DNA of 64,000 nucleotides, from the NCBI GenBank assembly GCA_007922225.1, contig ML679941.1, positions 60,359,079 through 60,423,078 of the forward strand, written 5' to 3'. This document shows positions 45,250 to 56,758 of the stretch, piece by piece. Position 1 is the first letter of the stretch; each line of letters starts with the position of its first letter. A program made the translations under genes and the position numbers. The stretch comes from Emydura subglobosa (taxonomy: Eukaryota > Chordata > Testudines > Chelidae). The notes below the pieces were generated by a model. It saw only the letters and a program-made list of their open reading frames with translations. It was not told the DNA's origin and ran no database searches.

Positions 45250-47840
45250 CTGAGACTGGCTGTTGTTTCACAGTATTGTATATTGCAGAAAGTATATTTT
45301 CACATCAGGTCTGAAGTGTAGTGTTAAATTAGAACAGTCTAGGAAGAGAAATTCAATACAGCATGTGAAAAATCAGATCACAGCAAAATGGTGGTCCTTG
45401 TTGATATCATTTGCCACTAAAAATTCTCACTTATTTCCATCCTCCTTCAAACTAAAAGCTAAATGTGATGTTTTGGTAGTTAAATTAACCTTTATAAGCT
45501 AGAAATCAACTACATATAAATGTAAAATAGTGGGTCTGAAAATCAGTCATGCTGTCACAGCACAACTAGTTTCTCTATAAGTATGGAAATTCTCATTCGT
45601 CTGGTTTCTCTCCCCCGCCTTTCCCCTCTGTATTTTGATAGGCACCCATCTGAAAGAGGCCAATTATACTTTGACCATAGTATAAATAATGCAGAAGTTG
45701 TTGTCACTGACAGAAGAAAAAAATTATTTTAAAAACCTGAGCCCAAACACTAGTTGAAATATTGAGAAGGGGATTTAAAGGACCTTTTACTAAAGGGAAA
45801 TAGTTTCTTTTCTTTTTTTTTAATCCTTATCACCTGTAAAAATACAGTAAAACACAATCTTGAAAAGTTTAGCTTATGTTATCTTATGTTCTCTTTTTTT
45901 GGTCTGAGTATTTAATTTAAATAATGAAATCTCAGATCATTCTTTATGAAAATTGTGGACCCAAGGGTGTCTTCCGTGCATTGATCTCCACCTGTGCTGC
46001 CTCTGAAACCCTGCTTTTCTACCTTCTCTAGAGGAAGGTGTACCTTGTGTCCTCAGTCAATGTTGAGGAAGAAATGTTTACTGGAAGACACATAATTGTC
46101 CTCCTTTGGCCCAATGGAGGATACCTGGAAAAATAATACAATCAGGGGCTGTGCTGTTTTTCTATGTTTATCTATCTTCAAGGGTCTGCTGAAGTCAGAG
46201 GGATTCCATGGTAGCACAATTTCAAAAGAACCATGCTACAGAGCCAATGGATTTATTGTGGGAGGCACAGCAAGTGCAAAGGCACAGAGCTTCTGTGAAG
46301 GGGGCTTTAGCCTCACATAGATCCCATAGTACTTGTATGGTTTGTTGGTGAGGCCTACAGCCTTTTTTTCCAGGAAGCAAAATCCTGACCCTATGGAACA
46401 ATATAGACCGTTGAAAAGATCTCAAATGATATTTCCTTCCCCAGCAATTTCTCCCTTGAGTTTAATTCTGGGAGCAATTGATCTGGCCTGAAATTTGTCA
46501 CAGTCTGTAGATTAACATTAAGTGGGGCCTATCAACCTCTGTAAATCAGCTTATAAAAGTCATCTGTGAATCTTGCTGGACCATATGTCTGCTTCTTCCA
46601 TGATGCCTCCTATTGCAGAATCAGCATTGACTTAGGAACAGACGTGACATAATTACTTGTTCTTTTTTCCAAAAAAATGGTGCTGTTAAAGTTAAAAGAA
46701 AGGGTTTTGAAAGATAAATACAATACTGCATCTTCATTGAGCCTTAAAACAGGCAGAATGAAATAGGCAGATATTGTTAATTTTTTTGGTCAGGGAGCTC
46801 AAATTTATGCTTTCATGATTGAGCTATTTCCTTCCAGATGGTGCCTATGCATGCAAGGACTGGGATACATATAGCCCAATCTGTTCAGCTGCAGGCCTCT
46901 GCCATCAAAGGAAGCCCTAGGTGCTGGACATGCTAGTCTTTTCCGACTGCTTCAAGAGCCCATCTCTTAGCAAACATTTTCATTTATGGGCTTTTATTTC
47001 CATCTAAAAGGCTTTGGAGTAGTTCAGTTTCATAAAACTGCTCCAGGATTCAGCTGATAAGGAATACAAAAATCCAGAGACATTGACCAGCTTTTTATAG
47101 AGGGTGAATTAATTATTATTTCCAAATATGTTCATGCCACCACACAACTGTGACCTGGCATTTTGAGTTTGCTCCAGGACTTGGTTTCTTAGTGGACAAT
47201 TTCTGTTCATTGTGTTGCCACTGAAATGTCTGAAATGTTTATAAATGTAGCATCATATTGGAGGAAATGTCAGAAAGAATATTTAAATGGTTGTAAATTT
47301 GGTGAGGGACTTCTACCAAAAATGCTAAGGGGTGAGGAGTTGTGATCTGAAAAGAAAAACTCAGCATGCTTGGCCACAAAAGTGCTGGTTAATCCTTGCA
47401 AAAGACATAAACAAATCTTACATTTTTGTGCAGCTTCAGTTTTATTCCATCATTGTTTATGCCTCTGGCTAGATTATGTCTAGCCAGATTGAATATTTCA
47501 TTTTTCTTCATTTTCTCTGCTCCCACCCTTTCCCCTCTCAGATTTCCTCCCCACCCCTCCACTGAAATGAATAGAGGTGCAGTAATCAAATTTGATTACA
47601 AACCAAATAGACAAAACACATTTAACATCCTGGAAGGCTCAAAAGGTGCCATGTACATGATCAAAAAATAACTGTCATTAATACAGTAGACAAGGTGATT
47701 ATGTACCACATTGTTGACCCTGTGTTCTTTATTGTGATTCAGACAGTGAATTTTTTAGTGCTGCTACTGTATTCCCACTAGGAGGTTATATGTTGAAAGT
47801 GTGACTGTAGAATGTAGATAAGCACTGAACCTGTATTGTA
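45250..47840. other. Unique DNA
   Basis: No gene, RNA or repeat family could be supported over 2.6 kb. Frames at 46,096-46,425 and 47,389-47,671 overlap on opposite strands and show no motif. Confidence 0.45.
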
Positions 47841-47847
47841 AGACCCT

Positions 47848-47975
47848 GATCCTGAAAGGTGCTGTGTGTATATGGATCCTTACACCTACACAGATCCCCT
47901 TAAAGTCAGTAGGTCAGTGTTCAAGCAAAGAGGTTCACCCACACAAAACATCTTGCAGAATTAGACCCTAAAGAT
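47848..47975. repeat. Old palindromic repeat fragment
   Basis: The ends gaccctgatcctgaaaggtg and atcttgcagaattagaccct are imperfect inverses, as in the reptile/bird repeat that begins 'gatcctgcaagg'. Confidence 0.45.
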
Positions 47976-47979
47976 ATTG

Positions 47980-49110
47980 CCATTACAGTATGTGGACTTA
48001 ATTCTTTAAGCAAGAAAAACCTTCATCTATTGCTAGTCATTTTAGTCAGAGACACAAAGTAGTTTTTCTGGCTAAAGATAATCTCAGGTCACACATTATC
48101 GAGATCTTTGTTTATGAAAGAATACGATAGAGATTAATATAAACTATATCCTTGTGTAGAATTCTATGAGACATTTCAAAGAGCCTATGGAGAGAACATC
48201 ATTCTCTATGACATTCTGTTGGTTATAAATGCCTTTTAAATGTCTATAGACCCCTATTAGTTTAACTCCTATTGAACACTCTAACATTGTTTCCTTGAGG
48301 ATTATCTGCAAACATTTCAGAAATATATTTATTCTTCTTAAAACTGGGGAAAAAAAGCATGAGTTATATTTGTTATTGCGTGTAAGACTGTGACTGTGGG
48401 TCTTTGGTCTTAGAATCTATTTGCCCAGATGTTTGTGTTTAGAAACATACATTCCTGAATTAAAGATACATTTGCTCTGCCATATTACAACAGTGCTAAA
48501 AATAATATCTGTAAATGTATAGGTTCAGATGGCTATCACAGCAAATAGCTGCAAAAGAAAGTAGAAGTCCCAAATGGAAAATATTGTCATTACTCCCATG
48601 ATCTCAACATTTCCCAATGATTAAGGTCATTTTATCGGTATCCAGTATTAAAGAGCCCAAAGAAAAGAGCGCTTCAGAATTGCATTTCCTGTTCCTTGAA
48701 AGGTGATTTGTAAGAAATTTAAGAGAATTAAAGGATTACCACTTCCTACCATGATGAGCAGTAAACCTACAAGAAAAGCAGTCATTCAAGTCACTTGGTG
48801 ACATCAGTGAGCCTTCCATACGTATCCACTTTTTTGTGGTGGTCAAAATGATTTCTCTATTCTGCTTTTAGTAAAACTAAATAGGCACCGCTGGATTCCC
48901 CTTCCCATAAGCATGTTGTAATGTTTCCCTCCAGAAGCAGGAGAGTGAGGGGTTTACTTTTTCTGCCAACAAGTGGACACATTATATTCCAGTTTCCCTA
49001 CATCATAGGAGGTAGTGATATATCATTCCTTTCCATTTAGGTTATGCTTCATAGCTTTTTCAATAGATATCCTTGGGTCATTTGCCCAAACTAGAGATGT
49101 GGTTAGTGTG
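47980..49110. other. Unique DNA
   Basis: Nothing recognised. Confidence 0.4.
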
Positions 49111-49119
49111 CTACTAGGA

Positions 49120-49150
49120 TTTTCTTTCTTTCTTTCTTTTCTTTCTTTCT
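49120..49150. repeat. (TTTC)n microsatellite
   Basis: About seven CTTT units with one interruption. Confidence 0.93.
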
Positions 49151-49618
49151 GCCAGTGAAGGAATTACACAAAATAATCCAAGAAGCCTCTGCAGTGAGCA
49201 GCTTGTTGCTTGTACTGCTATAGTTTCAGAAAAGTTGAGCAAGGTGAGAACTAATCAATGTTAACATAATAGATTGAGCTCCCTGCACATTCCAGGCAAG
49301 TATAGGAGGTAGATGCCCTGTAAAAAAAGGCTCAGAAGAATTATTCTCTTTCTCAATTTCTTATTGGTAAATAGCAGGCCTGCATGCTAAATTACTGTTA
49401 TTGATGAGACTAGTGATTTTGAGTATCCAACTTGAAACACCTTTAAAAAAGGCAAATTTTCCTTATGTGCTAGCACATACCTTCTGAAGGTCAGGCCTTG
49501 CACAAGCTCCACTCAAAGGCAATTTTCATTCATGTGTGGCAGAAGCTGAAGTACAATGGGATTAAAGCATTATGATAGTCTTGCTATAGGTAAGGAAAAA
49601 CTTACTTTGGCTGTCTAA

Positions 49619-49685
49619 GGGCCTGGTCCATTGAAGTACATGGAAAGTTTCCTATTGACTTCAGTAGGCACTGATTCAGGCCTTA
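49619..49685. repeat. Palindromic old repeat, CATTGACTTCARTGG family
   Basis: The outer arms ggcctggtcc and attcaggcctta are inverses. The inner arms are attgaagtacatgg and cctattgacttcagtagg. Same family as about 6,787, 25,761, 38,730, 57,857 and 59,815. Confidence 0.65.
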
Positions 49686-49689
49686 AATG

Positions 49690-50820
49690 TGTAACTTTAC
49701 CACCTAAGAACTAGTTGTGCTAGAAGATGCTAAGTCTGCTTTAGAAAGTCTTACTGATACTTATGTTACTTTGTGATTCTGTAGTGATGGTGACCATGTA
49801 AATATCTATCAGTTCAAACATTCTTCCTCTTTCCTTCCCTAAAATAAATTAATGAATCAGACTCCAGAGGTATTGCCTTTTGTTTACTAAGAGAACTTCT
49901 TTAAGGAATTTTTTAATGCTTGAAACGTTTCATAGGGACATATTGTACAATATAAACAGATATGCAAATACTGCACTGTAGAATTTTTTCTTCATTTGCA
50001 AGTCCAATACTGACTCTGGATTTGTATAACACAAATGTACTTGAGGGACATTTTTCTCTGATTCATAGAACTTGCTGTTTTGCCTTGAAAAGTACTGAGG
50101 ATCTGATAGGAGGTAGGGGAAATTCTGGTTAATCAATTTCAGCATCAGTTGCCATAAATATCAGGGTACCTGATATCTAAATGGTGATCAAGGCTCTGTC
50201 AATGTTTGCCTCACCCCACCTTCAAGCAGGAAATGCAAAGCCAGATGTTATTGACTAATAAAGAGGAGTTTAGAAAGATGCACAAATTCTACTTTTCTGT
50301 GAAATAAACTTAATTGATTTCATTGGGTATTGACCAACTAATATATATTTATTATCTACAGGTCACTTAAAAAACCTGTATTAGTAAGGTTGAAAAACCA
50401 CTTTAAAGTAATGCATTCATACTTTAAAATCTAATATTTGTACCTAACAGTGTGCTGGTGAATAGTTTTGTCATCATTCTTATTTGTATCTGAAATATAT
50501 TTCACTTGGTGTTCAACCATTGATTTGCATGCATGATGCTTTGGTTTTACAAACTTGAATGAATTTCTGCATCTCCTAAAACACAAACTGCATATGACAT
50601 GAAATGTTCCTTAAGAGGCTTCAGTAGAGTGCCTTTCAGCTCAGTCAAATGTTTACATGATCACTTAATTGGAAAAGAGACAGCAACAATTTAAGATTTT
50701 TTTCTTCTTTGCCTGGAAACCATAGATGTGTTCAAATATCTAACCCAAAGTCTGGAAAAGATTGTGTAAAATATAGTTGTGAAAAGCTATCTGAAAGGCT
50801 GATTTCATCAGCTTTTTATT
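49690..50820. other. Unique DNA
   Basis: AT-rich, no gene seen. Confidence 0.4.
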
Positions 50821-50826
50821 TTATTA

Positions 50827-50893
50827 GATATATATATATATATCTATATATATATATATATAGATATATATAGATATATATATAAATAAATAA
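50827..50893. repeat. (TA)n/(TATC)n-rich tract
   Basis: About 65 bp of alternating TA with occasional C or G (tatctatata, tagatatata). Strongly self-complementary and likely to form cruciforms or vary in length. Confidence 0.95.
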
Positions 50894-51064
50894 AAATTTG
50901 GAATTTTAGACATACCTTAAGTAAATAAAATATATTCGGCTGAGGATTCAAAGTTTTATTTTTTTAATATTAAGCTTACATTACCAAGTAAAACTGTTAC
51001 TAGCACTTGTACCTCTCTTGCTTGTCTCATGGGTGAACCCTATCCAGCCTTGCTGTAGATTAGG

Positions 51065-51190
51065 GTTTTTTTATTACTGTGGTATCATCTAGGAGCCACA
51101 GTCATGGACCAGGGTCCCATTGTGCTACAAGCTCTACAAACTCAACACAAAATATCAGTTCCTGCAATAAAGAATTTACAATTCGAGCAT
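51065..51190 (-). repeat. Ancient amniote LINE/SINE tail repeat, copy 4 (minus)
   Basis: attactgtggtatcatctag, gagccacagtcatggaccag, ggtcccattgtgctac and agaatttacaatt match copy 1 orientation and order. Confidence 0.78.
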
Positions 51191-51194
51191 ATTT

Positions 51195-52145
51195 ATTTCA
51201 AGCTCAATGTAATCTGAGGTCAGTTCTAGATTTGGTAGAGTACTTAATTACTTTTTTTATTTGAGGCAAACAACATAAAAACATCTAAATATTAACATCA
51301 CCAATATTACAATTCACATTTGCTAAATACAAAAGGTGTGAGTTTAAATAAAATATCCAGTCCAAATTCTCCAGTCCTTCTTTAGGCAAAATTCCCAATG
51401 ACTTTGAATAGGTATCAACTATGATTAAAAAGATTTGGTTATCAGAACTGGCAATGAACTGATTCCTGGTAGTTGTTGAAAAGTTGATGGTTCCAAGTGG
51501 ATTGAAACTGCTTTTTCTTTTTTTTAAAATAGCTTCTTCCTGTTAACTTTCCCTGGAGTTCTCTTTTGTTCCACAAGTTGGCTAACTTGTGCTCTCATCA
51601 ACTGCTGAGTTTCTTATCTTCCCCAGCCAATCAGAAATAAGAATATAATATATATAATTAGAACGTAGCTGAAATATGTTGTATGGAAGATTAAATGTAA
51701 AGCTACATTTTTTCCTAGAATATACAAGGCTGGGGGAAAAAATCCATCACTTATGCAAAGATGGAATATATTGGTTTTTTTAAATCAACATAATACGTAC
51801 TAGATAAAATAAACTCCAACCCTTTTCACACTTTTTTGAGATAAAATGATTGACCTCTTCATGAAATAAGTTGTCTTTTATTGGAAATATCCACTCGATA
51901 TATGTAAATAGATTGATAGATAGATAGCAGGATCATGCTTAAATGTATTCTAGCGAAGGCCCCAATACAGTAAAACATGGAACAACTCCTTACCTATTAA
52001 ACATGTGAATAGTTCTATATGACCTGAGATTAGTGTTATATTTAGGGACTTTGTCATACACTGCAGTGGGATTACTCATATATGCTTAAAGTTAAACGTG
52101 TGCTAAAGAGCTTTGCTGGACTGGAACTTAATTCAAAGTCCACTG
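51195..52145. other. AT-rich unique DNA
   Basis: Includes a short GATA run near 51,912-51,927. No gene seen. Confidence 0.42.
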
Positions 52146-52151
52146 AAGTTA

Positions 52152-53119
52152 GTCTACACTAGACTTATTTTTAACCTCAAGTTGATTGCTAATTAACTCA
52201 AGGTAGTTGATGTGTGGATCTGGAGCTGCTCTGTAATAATTTATTAATACTGGATGTTTACTTGATTATGAGGCTGTTTATTGTACGAATATATTGGATT
52301 AACTGGATGAAGGGATGTCTGGAAAAAACAGGCAGGAAGAAAAAGAGTAGTTCAAGATAGTCACTTCTCAGCAGACACTTGATAGTTGTTAAGAGACAGT
52401 GCCAGGACAGGAAAAGGCCTGCAAACATAAAAAATCAAAGGAACTCTGGCAGTGTTAAATGGTACTTTCTATCAAGAGAGGTAGCAGTTGTTTAAGGGAA
52501 CAAGACTTAGACACAGGGACACACTGGGGGTGTCTGAAGAAGTTAAGCTTGCCAAGGTCACAATTAAAGGATGGTAAGACTCTAGGAAAGGTAGACATGC
52601 CTTTAAACTGTTGTTTTAAAATCCTTTTTCTTTTTTCTTTAATGCTTTTTTCATATTGTTAAAATTAACAATACTTTTGTTTTAAGAAGGCTGACTGGTC
52701 ACTATATACCACTGGTCACAGACTCCCAAAGGAAGAACCTTGGGTACCTGAAGTCAGGTTTTTTTTTGTTTTTTTTTAACAAGGTAAACATAGTGGCTTC
52801 AGCCTATAGCCCAATCTAAGAGTGGGACAATTGCTAAATTCCATCTCAGGATAGGTAAAGCTATGAGGCCTGGCACCTGAGGGTGCATTCAGAGACCATA
52901 AAGAGGACACAGGTGCAGCTAAACCTGTACTAAACATTTGTAGTGTGGTTATCCCCAATATTTGTATTCTGGAACAAAACTTAGGTTAAGAACAAACATT
53001 TTTTGCCTGGAAGAAGCAGTTAGAGATTGTCCACGTGGGTCTTTACAAGTACATTAATTACCTCGAGTTAACTGGCAATCAGTTAACTCAAAGTAAAAAA
53101 AAAAAAGTCTAGTGTAGAC
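52152..53119. mobile_element. ~0.97-kb DNA transposon with GTCTACACTAGACT inverted ends
   Basis: GTCTACACTAGACT (52,152-52,165) is the exact inverse of AGTCTAGTGTAGAC (53,106-53,119). Similarity continues inward for roughly 60 bp (left acctcaagttgattgctaat, right gttaactggcaatcagttaa inverted). The interior has no transposase and reaches only 67 codons in any frame. The terminus type resembles Harbinger- or hAT-derived elements of turtles. The target duplication is not clear. Confidence 0.75.
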
Positions 53120-53159
53120 ATATCCCCAAAGGCTATAGTGGGTTTTAGAGTAGATGAGA

Positions 53160-53395
53160 TATATATATTTTAAATTGGCTCTTTTAATTGCCTTCTGTTT
53201 TTGTTTTTTAATGTGGGGATGGTTTTGGGTCACATTTTCAATCTTTTCTCTACAACCATGACAGCTAGATTATTTTTTTTAAATGAAAGATGAGATTCTG
53301 GTGTAATCATGTGACTTTAAGAGCTGGTACTTTAAGAAAAACATCCAGATATTGTAAGACTTTCAGTAAAATCTTGAGATTGACAATACTGCTGT
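53160..53395 (+). repeat. Dispersed repeat family X, copy 2
   Basis: Contains attggctcttttaattgcct, tctacaaccatgaca, aaagatgagattctggtgta, atcatgtgactttaagagct, ctttaagaaaaacatccaga and gattgacaatactg, in the same order as copies at 22.04 and 56.19 kb. Confidence 0.7.
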
Positions 53396-53722
53396 GATTC
53401 TCTTTCTTGTGTAACCCACAAACAATACATGATAACATCCCTAATATAAAACACATTTCAGAATACATGCCATTAACGTTTAAATGGTAATTCCAGTTAC
53501 AATAGAACATACAGGAATAGTGTCTTTAAACATGTAGGAAGTGATGATGTGACAATGTTCTAAGAAAACTTCACAATATCAAGAATTTGATTCCATAAAT
53601 AATCCTTAATGGACAATGATACTGGGGGAAAAAATCTGTTTTAAACAAGCCAGTTATAAAACAGTCTGACAGGTTTTGTTGTTGTTATTAACCATTGCAC
53701 TTACTGTATTGAAAGTTACATA

Positions 53723-53930
53723 GGGCTTGTCTACACAAGAGTGATGTGATAAGTAAAGTGCTAACATGCTGCACTCTAATTGCCCTGAGTAGACCTTTTT
53801 GGTGAGCAATAAAAGGTACATAGTTTGCATGTGCCAGCAGGAGCTACATGAACTACAGGAGCTAGAACACAACATGTTAGAATGCTTTACAAATCACACC
53901 CTTCTAGTGCACTTTGTGAAGATAAGCCCT
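53723..53930. mobile_element. 208-bp MITE with GGGCTTGTCTACAC-type ends
   Basis: The left end gggcttgtctacacaa and right end tttgtgaagataagccct are imperfect inverses. Similarity extends inward (left aagtaaagtgctaacatg, right catgttagaatgctttac). No coding capacity. Confidence 0.72.
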
Positions 53931-53934
53931 TAGT

Positions 53935-55695
53935 TCATTAGAAGACCTGTGGCATTCAGTAGGGAATAGTAAATAGGCAAGATTTTGTTTTGTTTTGTTT
54001 TGTTGCACCACAAGTGAAGAGTAATTCTCAGCACGTTTTTAATACCCCCAGGGCCTAACAGTCTCTCTAGAAACAGGCAAGAATATTTGCCAGCAATTTC
54101 TCTAGGAAGCTTCAGTAAATTGAATCATATTTAAGGAAGCACTTTTAGAAGTTCAAGTATATTTTCTCTTCTCATTTTGTATCTTTGGAAAAAAATAAAA
54201 TGAACTGAGATGCAAGTCATCTCATCCTTGACTTATAAGATGCATGAAGGTAATGCTCTACCTTTGTGTTTAAGAACCAAATTCTTTTTTGTCTCATTAA
54301 AGACTGAAAGTTTTGCTATGGAAGACCATGGAGTAGTATGCAAAAGATAAAGAAATATGTGGTTAAATATTATATATCAGCTTCATGACTGAGCAGCCAG
54401 TATCTATTCTGACATATGTTGTTGCTTGTCACGTTGCTCATGATTTGAGATGTTAGCTAGCTAGCTTTACTGTCTTACCTTTTATGATCTACTTGAACCT
54501 TACAGTTTTAGCGAATCCCTTCAGAAAATGCACTGGGAATAAACCCTTTTATAATGTGCCTGAGGCTTACTTATGTCAGGTAATAAAAATGGGGAAACTG
54601 TTCCGTTCAGCCTACCCCGTTAGTACCAAAGTTCAGCAGTTTCACTATACAAAGCCAGCATAGATTCCAGTGTGTTACTAGCATGTTACCACTGTTTTTA
54701 AAAGTTAGATTTTTTTTTGTTATAAATTCAATCCTTTAAATTCAGTTTCTAACTATCTAATCTCATGAAAGTGTTGTCCGAAACCTTTCTTTATGAATTA
54801 TTCTGAAACAAAAAGCCATCACAGAATAGGAATAGTGTTACATTTTACAGAAGTTAGAAGCTTGTATATCTCTCTTATTATAATAGCACTTCATAAAATA
54901 TGGGAAAAAATTGACACTTATATTTGGCTCTGAGGCCTGAAAGCATACAACAGGCAAATTAGTCTGCAGACAGTGAAGGACCAACTAAAAAGAACTAGCA
55001 TACACAACTGATAGTGATCCTCTATGATTTAGTAAGCATCAAACAAGTCAAAGAAAGCTTGCTAACTAGTATTATAATATAACTGCATTCTGTTAGGATA
55101 ATGAGGAAATATTAGTTAAGTGACATGATAAGGAAACAAAAAACTATGATTGGAACCTGAAAGAGAAACTGAAAAACAGTAATAGAGGAAGAAGTGAACA
55201 AATGGAAAGAAAAAGGAAAAATATTTATTAATAGGTAAAGCTATTTAAAAGAACCAGTAGCCTGGACAGTAAATGAAAGAGGGGTCTGCTGTATAGGTAC
55301 TGGTAGACAAAAGGAGATCAAAATTGAAGGGCAGGAGGCCAGGTTATAAATATTTCAAAGTACTGTCTGAACTAGATGGTGTAGTCCTGGTTCCTGATGG
55401 AGGCTGTGACATTAGATGGTTCAGGAGAATGAGACTTCCAGAGGAGACTGTTGAAGATGGGTGTTTCCAGAAGCTCTTCAGCTTTGAGGGGATCTGCTTC
55501 CAGATATGCCTGCCAGCAGGGCCTTGCACCAGAAGGATTGCTCCAAAGTTCCCAATCACTAGAGTGATGTAAACTGGGATGCTAAAGAATTTTAGTAGTC
55601 CTAACTATTCCCGTTGTATAGAAAATATGGGTAAAAATAATGAAGGAACATCCGTAACTTTTTCTGATTACTTTTCCTGTTTGATAGGTAAGCCC
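53935..55695. other. AT-rich DNA with a (TTTTG)n run
   Basis: A pentanucleotide (TTTTG) run lies at 53,983-54,004. No gene is supported elsewhere. An 82-codon plus frame at 55,324-55,572 has an opposite-strand twin and no family match. Confidence 0.42.
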
Positions 55696-55709
55696 TATCA
55701 AGTTGATAG

Positions 55710-55794
55710 GTAAAACCCATCATTATAATGTCCTCTGGAATCATCATAAACCAGTTATGATGATTCTAAATGACATTATAATGATGGGTTTTAC
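55710..55794. repeat. 85-nt near-perfect hairpin (short fold-back element or miRNA-like precursor)
   Basis: Positions p and 111504-p pair for about 40 base pairs. The stem runs from gtaaaacccatcattataat to its inverse attataatgatgggttttac, with only two mismatches (55,735/55,769 and 55,733/55,771), one G-U pair and a 5-nt loop (about 55,750-55,754). Directly upstream ttgataggtaa occurs twice at 22-bp spacing. Size and stem resemble mariner-type palindromic MITEs that sometimes give rise to microRNAs. Transcription cannot be judged. Confidence 0.9.
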
Positions 55795-55799
55795 TGTGA

Positions 55800-56185
55800 T
55801 CAGTGAGTATTGGTGGATAATTTAAATCTTCAGACAAATAATATTTTATAGCCATATGTGTCATATTCAGAGTTCTGAAGATTTGGTCCAGGAAGGGATT
55901 TTTGGCTCTCTTCCCTCCCTCTGAAAGGATGGATGGGCACAAGATAGAAAGCCTAGGAGAATTGCACTGTGAATGTGATAAAGGGTGGCTATAACATTTT
56001 GGAGGTTAAAACATTTTGGCTTGTGACACTTTTTTTCTTCTTTTTAAGGTTCGTGCTTCATTGTTTCTAGAAGTTATTTGAATACAAGAGCATACGTTGA
56101 TTGCTGCTGGAGAGATCATGAGGCAGACTTTCAAAAGTGCTTGCCACCTAATACCACTAATTTTCAATATTACCAAACCCAAGTG
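55800..56185. other. Unique DNA
   Basis: Nothing recognised. Confidence 0.4.
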
Positions 56186-56187
56186 TT

Positions 56188-56455
56188 AAAAAATCACAAC
56201 TAAGATGCCTCCCTGCCCCCCCTGCAAAAAAATTAGATTGGCTTAAAAATCTTGAAGTTTTAAAAATAATTATGTTATTTTTGTTTGTCTTCTAATTTGG
56301 GGCCTTTTTTTCTTTTTTTTGTGCAACCATGAGAACTTGAAACCTTTTTGGTGAATCAAAGCTGATATTCTTACATCATTACATGACTTCAGGAATTTGA
56401 GACTAAGAAAAACACCAAATATTCCAGAACTACATTGTATTTTGTGAACCTGAGA
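56188..56455 (+). repeat. Dispersed repeat family X, copy 3
   Basis: gattggcttaaaaatcttga, tgtgcaaccatgagaacttg, aaagctgatattcttacatc, tacatgacttcaggaatttg and taagaaaaacaccaaatatt follow the shared order. Confidence 0.72.
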
Positions 56456-56616
56456 ATTGTATATTGAAAGAGATGATCATTTGAAGTACAAGAATGGAAT
56501 GCTTAATTATGTTCTGCTGGTCCTAAAATCTGAATACAAGAAAATAAAAACAAATTGATTTTTTAAAGACTGGCCAGTTGCTGTTTTCATCCAGAGTTAG
56601 GATACACCCCGAAAAA

Positions 56617-56620
<4 letters not shown>

Positions 56621-56649
<29 letters not shown>
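56621..56649. repeat. Poly(A) tract, 29 nt
   Basis: A long uninterrupted A run. No retrogene or LINE body is recognisable upstream. Confidence 0.95.
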
Positions 56650-56652
<3 letters not shown>

Positions 56653-56758
56653 GATTGACAGTTTTGGTTAAATGGACTTCACTTAGTTGGATCCGTGCTG
56701 TTTACTGCTACAAAAGTATGTCAGTCTGGTTGTGATTTTAATGTTCAATAATAACCAC

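Noticed and set aside
50827..50893. Regularly spaced repeats as a CRISPR array
   Set aside because: This is a TA-rich microsatellite, and the genome is vertebrate.
56621..56649. Poly(A) tract as the tail of a processed pseudogene
   Set aside because: No gene-like sequence or matching target duplication could be seen upstream.
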